Below are positions 6,414 to 14,097 of a DNA stretch of 15,767 nt, piece after piece; the stretch's first letter is position 1, and each line of letters opens with the position of its first letter. The notes under the pieces were generated by a model. It was not told the origin of the DNA, did not search any database, and saw only the letters and a program-made list of their open reading frames with translations. Source of the stretch: Deltaproteobacteria bacterium (GTDB lineage: Bacteria; JAUYMQ01). A program made the translations under genes and the position numbers. The stretch covers positions 1 through 15,767 of the forward strand of contig JAUYMQ010000428.1 of NCBI GenBank assembly GCA_030698575.1. The letters are read 5' to 3'.

Positions 6414-6944
6414 ATGTGGAAGGACATTTTTTCGAACACCCAGACGGAAAAAGAGGAGGAGCAGGGCATGCTCGAGGACTTCAAGAAGCCGCGCGCGTCG
6501 CGCATCGATGAGGATGTCACCGTCCGGGGGGGAGGCGAGACCGTGAGCGTGAATTCCTTCCTGGACAAGGGGACCGAGTTCGAGGGAAAGCTCGCCTTCG
6601 AGGGGGCGGTCCGGATCAACGGCCGCTTCTCCGGCGAGATTTTCTCTGAGGGGACCCTCTACGTGGGAGATAGCGGCTCGGTGAACGCCGAGATCCAGGT
6701 GAACACCGCCATCATCAGCGGCGAGGTCACCGGCAACGTCGGCGCGAGCACGAAGGTGGAACTCCAGCGGTCGGCACGCCTCCGGGGCAACATCCGCACG
6801 AAGACGCTGAAAATCGAGGAAGGGGCGATCTTCGAGGGGAACTGTCAGATGAAGCAGGAGGAGGAGCCGGTCCGGAAGCCCGCCCGGAAGGAGCCCCTGG
6901 AGGTACCGGTGGAATCGCCGCCGAAAGGGCTCGAACTGAGCTGA
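6414..6944 (+). CDS. Bactofilin family cytoskeletal protein
   Basis: Bactofilins polymerise without nucleotide into filaments and sheets that scaffold other proteins at defined places in the cell. The 176-residue product has a charged N-terminal tail (1-43). The bactofilin beta-helix core spans about 44-145, with short repeating rungs such as FEGKLAFEGAVRINGRFSGEI and the typical INGRF..G and GEVTGNV turns. A Pro/Lys/Glu-rich tail (146-176) completes it. The ATG at 6414 is preferred because GAGG-type ribosome binding sequences lie just upstream; ATG 6468 (MLEDF) is an alternative, and the 49 codons open before 6414 look non-coding. It follows parB by 143 bases. In Myxococcus, bactofilins position ParABC, so a similar scaffold role is a reasonable inference. 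Confidence 0.93.
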   Translation: MWKDIFSNTQTEKEEEQGMLEDFKKPRASRIDEDVTVRGGGETVSVNSFLDKGTEFEGKLAFEGAVRINGRFSGEIFSEGTLYVGDSGSVNAEIQVNTAIISGEVTGNVGASTKVELQRSARLRGNIRTKTLKIEEGAIFEGNCQMKQEEEPVRKPARKEPLEVPVESPPKGLELS

Positions 6945-6962
6945 TCGACGGGGCCGGCGGGG

Positions 6963-6991
6963 TTGACGCTCCGCAGCACCTATGTTAAAAA
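6963..6991 (+). promoter_or_regulatory. Predicted sigma-70-type promoter of the ATP synthase operon
   Basis: TTGACG (6963-6968) and TAAAAA (6986-6991) are 17 bases apart. They match the consensus hexamers at 5 and 4 of 6 positions, in a locally AT-rich patch 19 bases after the bactofilin stop. The leader of about 150 bases to the first start codon contains a perfect 7-bp hairpin, CGGATCC (7090-7096) pairing with GGATCCG (7103-7109), ending 36 bases before that start. Prediction only. Confidence 0.55.
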
Positions 6992-7145
6992 TCCCGCTCA
7001 TTTCGCCAAACTATGGGCGGCCAGGCTTCACACAAGCGGCGCCGGACCTTCCGTTCGTTGCAAGCCCCAGGCTCGCCAAGGCTCTCCATCGGATCCTTCG
7101 CGGGATCCGCACTCCAAATCATATAGCCGTGCGAAGGGTTTCTCC

Positions 7146-7580
7146 GTGTTGCAGATCCTCCCGGACCTGACGCTTCTGATCCAGATCGCGCTTTTCCTGG
7201 TCTTCATCTGGGTGATGAACCGGCTGCTGTTTCGTCCCACGATGGAAGTTCTCGAGGAGCGAGACCGCCAGATCGCGGGGAGCCGCGAGAAGGCAGTCGA
7301 TTTGGAGGCGCGTGTCAGCGAGGCCATCGCCTCCTACGAGGCCCGCATTCGTGAGGCGCGGGCCGAAGGGGAGCGCGAGCGGGTGCAGCTTGCACAGGAG
7401 GCCGCGCAAGAAGAGGCCCGCATCGCCGCCGAAGGACGCACCCGGGCGGCGCAGGCTACGGAGAAGATTCGCGCCGAGATTGTCCGCGAGACCACGGTCG
7501 CGAGCGGGGAGCTCGAAGGGCAGGCGCGGGAGTTCGCCGCGCTGATCGCCGAGCGGGCGCTCGGGCGGAGGGTCGCGTGA
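7146..7580 (+). CDS. atpF': ATP synthase F0 subunit b' (second stator b-type subunit)
   Basis: This is one of two different b-type subunits that pair to form the peripheral stalk holding F1 against the membrane sector. The 144-residue product has one N-terminal membrane segment (about residues 8-26, LTLLIQIALFLVFIWVMNRLL), then FRPTMEVLEERDRQI and a long charged Ala/Glu/Arg helix typical of stator coiled coils. I chose GTG 7146 because GAAGGG lies 7 bases upstream and the product then starts like other b' proteins; the open frame upstream to 6963 is Arg/Ser-rich, overlaps the predicted promoter, and is unlikely to be translated. It overlaps atpF by four bases (GTGA). Confidence 0.92.
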   Translation: MLQILPDLTLLIQIALFLVFIWVMNRLLFRPTMEVLEERDRQIAGSREKAVDLEARVSEAIASYEARIREARAEGERERVQLAQEAAQEEARIAAEGRTRAAQATEKIRAEIVRETTVASGELEGQAREFAALIAERALGRRVA

Positions 7581-8152
7581 AGGCGCACTTCACCCCCTCG
7601 ATCGGCGCGCTGACCGTCATGGCGATCATTCTCGCGCCCACCATCGCCCTCGCGTCGGAAGCAGGCGAGGCAAGCGCGCTCGCTTCGGCTCTCTGGCACC
7701 TCGCGAACCTCGTCATCTTCCTCGCCTTGCTCATCTGGCTCGCCGGCCCGCGGCTACGCGCATACCTTTTCCAGCGACGCAAGGAAATCGAGGGACAGCT
7801 CAATGAGGCGCGCCGCCTCAGGGCGGAGGCCGAGGCGCGCGATGCCGAGTGGCGGGGCAAGCTCGACGGACTCCAGGCCGATGCGGCGCGGATCACGACC
7901 GAGGCCCGGGAGCTGGGGCGCCTCGAGCGCGAGAAGATTCTCGCCCAGGCGCGCGAGCAGGCTGAACGGATCCAGCAGGATGCAGAGCGCACCGCAAGCC
8001 ACGAGATGGCCAGGGCGCGGACGGAACTTCGGGAGGAAGCTGTCCGTCTGGCCATGAAGCTAGCCGCGCGGATGGTGCGCGAAAACGTCAATGAGGAAGA
8101 CCAGAAACGTCTCGTCGAGGAGTACCTCCGGAGCGTGGGACGGACAACATGA
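7577..8152 (+). CDS. atpF: ATP synthase F0 subunit b
   Basis: This is the second peripheral-stalk subunit. The 191-residue product begins with a signal-peptide-like segment (about residues 8-26, ending IALASEAGE) followed by the membrane anchor (about 38-57, ALWHLANLVIFLALLIWLAG). A long charged coiled-coil region follows and the protein ends VEEYLRSVGRTT. The extra N-terminal hydrophobic segment is a feature I recall in deltaproteobacterial b subunits. The start is GTG 7577, overlapping the b' stop in GTGA; ATG 7619 is a possible internal start but would cut the hydrophobic segment short. The end overlaps atpH by four bases (ATGA), so translation of the F0 stalk genes is tightly coupled. Confidence 0.92.
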   Translation: MKAHFTPSIGALTVMAIILAPTIALASEAGEASALASALWHLANLVIFLALLIWLAGPRLRAYLFQRRKEIEGQLNEARRLRAEAEARDAEWRGKLDGLQADAARITTEARELGRLEREKILAQAREQAERIQQDAERTASHEMARARTELREEAVRLAMKLAARMVRENVNEEDQKRLVEEYLRSVGRTT

Positions 8153-8697
8153 TCAGCGGCGTGGTGGCCAGGCGGTACGCAAAAGCGCTGTTCGATCTCG
8201 CGGTCGAGCAGGGGAACGTGGAGCCCGTGAGCGACGAGTTCGCGCGGTTGCGCGGCACGCTCGAAGAGGCGCCGGAGCTGGGCGAGCTGCTCGCGAATCC
8301 GGCCTACACGCGGGCCGAGCGCAAGGCGATTGCGGACGAAGTTCTCCGCGGAGGGCTCGGACTTTCGGAGCCGATCAGGAATCTCGTCATGATCCTGATT
8401 GACAACGGCCGGGTCCGGGGAATTCCCGAGATCGCGGGCCGTTACAAGGAGATGGCGGACGAAGCCGCGGGGAGGGCGCAGGTCATCGTGAATAGCGCCT
8501 CCCCGGTTTCCGAGGCCGATCGCGCACGCCTCGCGGAGGGGCTTTCGCGGGTTACGGGAAAGAAGGTGACGGTGATGGTCGAGATCGACCCATCGCTCAT
8601 CGGCGGACTGTCGGCTCGCGTGGGCGGTCTGGTTTTCGACGGGAGCATCCGGGCCCAGCTCGAGGCGCTGGAAGAAGAACTCAGGCGGGCGTCCTAG
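8149..8697 (+). CDS. atpH: ATP synthase F1 subunit delta
   Basis: Subunit delta (OSCP homologue) caps F1 and connects it to the b/b' stalk. The 182-residue product has the N-terminal six-helix domain beginning with the family hallmark VARRYAKALFDLA. The central stretch is SEPIRNLVMILIDNGRVRGIPEI, and the C-terminal domain has the conserved IDPSLIGGLSARVGGLVFDGSIRAQL. The length is typical (about 180). The start ATG overlaps the atpF stop in ATGA. It ends 12 bases before atpA, which has its own AGAGGAG ribosome binding site. Confidence 0.96.
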   Translation: MISGVVARRYAKALFDLAVEQGNVEPVSDEFARLRGTLEEAPELGELLANPAYTRAERKAIADEVLRGGLGLSEPIRNLVMILIDNGRVRGIPEIAGRYKEMADEAAGRAQVIVNSASPVSEADRARLAEGLSRVTGKKVTVMVEIDPSLIGGLSARVGGLVFDGSIRAQLEALEEELRRAS

Positions 8698-8709
8698 AGG
8701 AGATGTTTC

Positions 8710-10248
8710 ATGGCGATCAAGGCAAGCGAGATCAGCGAGCTCATCAAGAATCAGATCAAGGGCTACCAGCGCAAGGTCGAGGTGAGCGAGACAGGCGTGG
8801 TGCTCTCGGCGGGAGATGGTATCGCCCGTGTGCACGGCCTCGATCTGGTGCAGGCCGGCGAACTGGTGGAGTTCCCCGGCGGCGTTCTGGGACTGGTGTT
8901 GAATCTCGAGCAGGACAACGTGGGCGTGGCGATCATGGGCGAGGCCGCCCACATCAAAGAGGGGGACCTCGTCAAGCGGACCAAGCGCATCGCCTCGGTG
9001 CCGGTCGGAAAGGCGCTCGTGGGCCGCGTGGTCGACGCCCTGGGCCAGCCGCTCGATGATGGCGGCGAGATCGACTCTTCGGAACGGCGCCAGATCGAGG
9101 TCAAGGCGCCCGGCATCGTGGAGCGGCAGCCTGTAAAGGAGCCGCTCCAGACAGGGCTCAAGGCCATCGATTCGATGGTGCCGATTGGTCGCGGTCAGCG
9201 CGAGCTGATCATCGGCGACCGGCAGACGGGGAAGACGGCCGTCGCCATCGACACGATCATCAACCAGAAGGGGCAAGACGTCTTCTGCATCTACGTTGCT
9301 GTCGGGCAGAAGCAGTCGACGGTGGCGCAGGTGTGGGAGAAGCTTCGGCAGCACGGCGCGATGGACTACACCATCATCGTGGCCGCGACGGCCTCGGACC
9401 CCGCGCCGCTTCAGTTCATCGCCCCCTACTCCGGCGTCACGATGGGCGAATATTTCCGCGACAACGGCATGCACGCGCTCATCATCTACGACGATCTCTC
9501 GAAGCACGCCGTGGCCTACCGGCAGCTTTCGCTCCTGCTGCGGCGTCCCCCGGGGCGCGAGGCCTACCCCGGCGACGTCTTCTACCTGCATTCGCGGCTT
9601 CTCGAGCGCGCAGCCAAGATGAGCAACGAAAAGGGGGGTGGCTCGCTCACGGCGCTCCCCATTATCGAGACCCAGGCCGGCGACGTTTCCGCCTACATTC
9701 CCACCAATGTCATCTCCATCACCGACGGCCAGATCTACCTCGAGGCGGATCTTTTTTACTCGGGCGTGCGGCCGGCCATCAACGCCGGTCTCTCGGTGAG
9801 CCGGGTGGGAGGTGCGGCGCAGGTGAAGGCCATGAAGGAGGTCGCGGGCACTCTCCGGCTGGCGCTTGCCCAGTACCGCGAGATGGCGGCCTTCGCCCAG
9901 TTCGGGAGCGATCTCGACAAAGCCACCCAGGAGCAGATCGCGAACGGTGGGCGACTGACGGAGGTGCTCAAGCAGGGGCAGTACCAGCCCATGTCGATCT
10001 CGGACCAGATCGTTTCAATCTACGCGGCCACACCGAAGGCCGGGCGTGAGAAGACGTGGGTTCGCGATCTCCCGGCCGACCAGGTGCAGCGCTTCCTGGC
10101 CGAGATGCTCGACTACGTGAAATCGAAGCATCCGGAAATCCACCAGGAAATTACGGAGAAGAAAGCGCTCTCCGACGATCTCAAGGGAAAGATGGACGCC
10201 GCGCTCGACGAGTTCGCGGGAATCTTCCAGCCGGCAACCGGGAGCTGA
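8710..10248 (+). CDS. atpA: ATP synthase F1 subunit alpha
   Basis: Alpha is the regulatory nucleotide-binding subunit of the alpha3-beta3 hexamer. The 512-residue product starts with the usual N-terminal helix ([12 protein letters not shown]) and a beta-barrel (about 25-95). The nucleotide domain has Walker A GDRQTGKT at residues 169-176; the glutamine in this motif marks alpha rather than beta. The [10 protein letters not shown] motif supplies the arginine finger R365 to the neighbouring beta site. The C-terminal helical domain follows. The length is close to the 500-515 typical of the family. The ATG at 8710 follows AGAGGAG by 7 bases. No missing or altered key residue was seen. Confidence 0.98.
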   Translation: MAIKASEISELIKNQIKGYQRKVEVSETGVVLSAGDGIARVHGLDLVQAGELVEFPGGVLGLVLNLEQDNVGVAIMGEAAHIKEGDLVKRTKRIASVPVGKALVGRVVDALGQPLDDGGEIDSSERRQIEVKAPGIVERQPVKEPLQTGLKAIDSMVPIGRGQRELIIGDRQTGKTAVAIDTIINQKGQDVFCIYVAVGQKQSTVAQVWEKLRQHGAMDYTIIVAATASDPAPLQFIAPYSGVTMGEYFRDNGMHALIIYDDLSKHAVAYRQLSLLLRRPPGREAYPGDVFYLHSRLLERAAKMSNEKGGGSLTALPIIETQAGDVSAYIPTNVISITDGQIYLEADLFYSGVRPAINAGLSVSRVGGAAQVKAMKEVAGTLRLALAQYREMAAFAQFGSDLDKATQEQIANGGRLTEVLKQGQYQPMSISDQIVSIYAATPKAGREKTWVRDLPADQVQRFLAEMLDYVKSKHPEIHQEITEKKALSDDLKGKMDAALDEFAGIFQPATGS

Positions 10249-10257
10249 GAGCACCGA

Positions 10258-12608
<2,351 letters not shown>

Positions 12609-12632
12609 TCGAAACGCAGGGAGGGGTTCAGC

Positions 12633-13052
12633 GTGGCCGAAGTCATCATGCTCGAGGTGGTTACCCCGGAGCGCCGGGTGGTTCACGAGGAGGTCACCGA
12701 GTTGACCGCCCCGGGGCTTCTCGGCGAGTTCGGCGTTCTCATGGGCCACGAGCCGTTCGTCACGGTGCTCCGCCCGGGGTTGCTCTACTACCGGTGCGCC
12801 CAGGGGGGCGAAGAGCGGACGCTGGCGGTTGGCCAGGGATTCGCCGAGATCGTGGAAGACCGCGTGACGCTTCTCGTGGAGGCCTGCGAGGGGGGCAGTG
12901 AGATCGATCGGGCGCGGGCCGGGAAGGCCCGTGACGAGGCCACGCAGCGCATGAAGGCGCTCCCGCTGGACTCCGAGGAGATCGGGGAGCTGCAGGCCGC
13001 CCTGGATCGCGCCGAGGCACGGCTTGCCGCAAGCGATAGGACGGCGAACTAG
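12633..13052 (+). CDS. atpC: ATP synthase F1 subunit epsilon
   Basis: Epsilon binds gamma and the c-ring and can inhibit ATP hydrolysis. The 139-residue product has the N-terminal beta-sandwich (about 1-86, LEVVTPERRVVHEEVTELTA, then GLLGEFGVLMGHEPFVTVLRPG) and a C-terminal two-helix domain (about 88-135) rich in Ala, Arg and Glu. The family usually reads GxFGILPGHxPxL, so the Met-Gly-His-Glu-Pro-Phe form is a mild variant. The start is GTG 12633 with a strong GGGAGGGG ribosome binding site. The TAG stop (13050-13052) overlaps the stop of the opposing gene in the palindrome CTAG. Confidence 0.95.
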   Translation: MAEVIMLEVVTPERRVVHEEVTELTAPGLLGEFGVLMGHEPFVTVLRPGLLYYRCAQGGEERTLAVGQGFAEIVEDRVTLLVEACEGGSEIDRARAGKARDEATQRMKALPLDSEEIGELQAALDRAEARLAASDRTAN

Positions 13053-13627
13053 TTTCCGCCGGAACGCTGGGGTTTTGCGACCAGCCGGACTTTTGATCCC
13101 TCCACGCTCACACGAAAATCCACCTGCGTGCATCCGTAACGCTTCTGGATCTCCTCCCGCTGCCGGTTCAGGAATGTTTCGAAAGCCTGCCGCGCCACCC
13201 CGTCTCCCTGTCCGCATTCCTTCCGGGCCGCCAGGAACTCGTTGTACAGGGCGTCGGGCTGTGCGCCGCCGCCGCGATTTGTGATGATCGCGTCGAGCCG
13301 CTGTCGCTTCTCGTCACGCTCGCGTCGTTCACGCTCGTGGATCTCCATGCGAAAATGATCCCGCGTGAAGGTGCCGTCCTCGATCGCCTGGAGTGTGCGG
13401 TTCCAGTAGGCGGAAAGCGTGTTGTAGCGCGAGACGAGGTTGCGGAGGCGGAATTTGTACATCGTGTTGTTGATGTGCTGGCCCGTCCATCGGGCGATGA
13501 TGCTCTGGACCTCCTTGCGAAGCTTCGCCGGCTCCATGCGCGCCCGGCCGCTGAAGTAGTGCTCGTACTCGACCTTGAGCGCGTCCATGCGGCGCGCGAG
13601 TCTTTCCACGTCCTCAGCGATGCTCAT
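13049..13627 (-). CDS. Uncharacterised protein resembling the MXAN_5187 C-terminal domain family
   Basis: The 192-residue product has no known biochemical role. It is highly charged and mostly helical, with no membrane segment or signal peptide. Its features are RMDALKVEYEHYFSGRARMEP near the N-terminus, then INNTMYKFRLRNLVSRYN with AYWNRTLQAIEDGTFTRD. A Glu/Arg-rich helix (about 95-115, HERERRERDEKRQR) follows, and a C-terminal part reads LYNEFLAARKECG and later RYGCTQVDFRVSVEGSKVRLVAKP. That order matches what I remember of the MXAN_5187 C-terminal domain of Myxococcus and Geobacter proteins; a profile search would settle it. The ATG at 13627 is preceded by AGGGAGA, a good ribosome binding site. 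It is convergent with atpC, overlapping it by four bases. Confidence 0.75.
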   Translation of the reverse strand: MSIAEDVERLARRMDALKVEYEHYFSGRARMEPAKLRKEVQSIIARWTGQHINNTMYKFRLRNLVSRYNTLSAYWNRTLQAIEDGTFTRDHFRMEIHERERRERDEKRQRLDAIITNRGGGAQPDALYNEFLAARKECGQGDGVARQAFETFLNRQREEIQKRYGCTQVDFRVSVEGSKVRLVAKPQRSGGN

Positions 13628-13884
13628 GCGTCTCCCTGGTCCTTGAATTCCATCGACCGCTGATCCGTATTTCTGAACCCTGCAACGCAGGATTCCGTAG
13701 CCGCGCTGCTCCAGAGCCCCTGCCGGACGAGACGTGCCTCCTGACCCCGCGGTACGCAGGCCATCCCGGGTGCGGGACGAAGGGAGTTTTCTTTCCCACT
13801 ATGGGCAAGCCTTTGGATGCCCCAGGGCCGGGCCCTGAAATAAACGCCCATTTTCCGGGGAATCTGAAGATCGACGGATGGTAA

Positions 13885-13920
13885 GGATCTTGCATGGATC
13901 CCCCGTACGGACCTTGCATG
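13885..13920. repeat. Direct repeat GGAYCTTGCATG
   Basis: GGATCTTGCATG (13885-13896) and GGACCTTGCATG (13909-13920) match at 11 of 12 bases and start 24 bases apart. Two short, similarly oriented copies upstream of a gene could be operator half-sites; no known regulator consensus was recognised. Confidence 0.45.
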
Positions 13921-13935
13921 CCCGGGCTGGCTGCG

Positions 13936-13963
13936 GCGGATATCCCGAAAACGGGATATCCGC
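13936..13963. repeat. Perfect 12-bp hairpin with AAAA loop
   Basis: GCGGATATCCCG (13936-13947) is the exact reverse complement of CGGGATATCCGC (13952-13963), with a four-base AAAA loop. It is the strongest small hairpin in the window. No T-run follows on the plus strand, and on the minus strand the TTTT is the loop itself, so it is not a standard intrinsic terminator for either direction. Confidence 0.75.
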
Positions 13964-13968
13964 GCCAC

Positions 13969-13998
13969 CCTCCGGGGCCACGCACGGTAGCCCGGAGG
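13969..13998. repeat. 8-bp inverted repeat CCTCCGGG/CCCGGAGG
   Basis: CCTCCGGG (13969-13976) is the exact reverse complement of CCCGGAGG (13991-13998) around a 14-base loop containing CACGCACGGTAG. It begins five bases after the preceding hairpin, so the two could stack in a transcript leader of the downstream repeat-protein gene. Confidence 0.4.
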
Positions 13999-14097
13999 CG
14001 ACGCCTGGAAGGTTTACGGAGACACAAGGATTGTCCGAGTAGGGTCCGCCGGAGATGGGGGCTGGGGAGAAGACGGGACATCAGGGAGGAGAGGGAC

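Larger units (their letters stand above)
13628..14097. other. 470-base structured non-coding region between divergent genes
   Basis: No frame here resembles a protein; the open minus-strand frame over 13624-13968 has no recognisable motif. Visible structure includes CAGGGCC-G-GGCCCTG (13823-13837), a 12-base direct repeat (13885-13920), a perfect 12-bp hairpin (13936-13963), an 8-bp inverted repeat (13969-13998) and AGGCG-A-CGCCT (13996-14006). The region must hold the promoters of both the minus-strand gene and the repeat-protein gene, but I could not find a convincing -35/-10 pair for either. Confidence 0.7.

Noticed and set aside
6963-7145. N-terminal extension of the b' frame
   Set aside because: It would start at the promoter -35 hexamer, is Arg/Ser/Pro-rich and unlike any b subunit, and the GTG at 7146 has a proper ribosome binding site.
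7456-9591. 711-codon minus-strand open frame across atpF' to atpA
   Set aside because: It is fully antisense to five well-conserved ATP synthase genes and has shadow composition (His/Arg/Asp/Leu-rich). It has no recognisable domain.
13624-13968. 114-codon minus-strand frame in the intergenic region
   Set aside because: It has no motif, mixed composition without strand regularity and no good SD. It crosses the perfect hairpin and the direct repeats and overlaps the start of the real minus-strand gene.
13969-14040. Possible cyclic-di-GMP (GEMM) riboswitch upstream of the repeat protein
   Set aside because: CACGCACGG and GGTAGC occur, but the conserved GGGCAAACC-like and GACGCAAAGCC-like elements are absent and the spacing does not fit.
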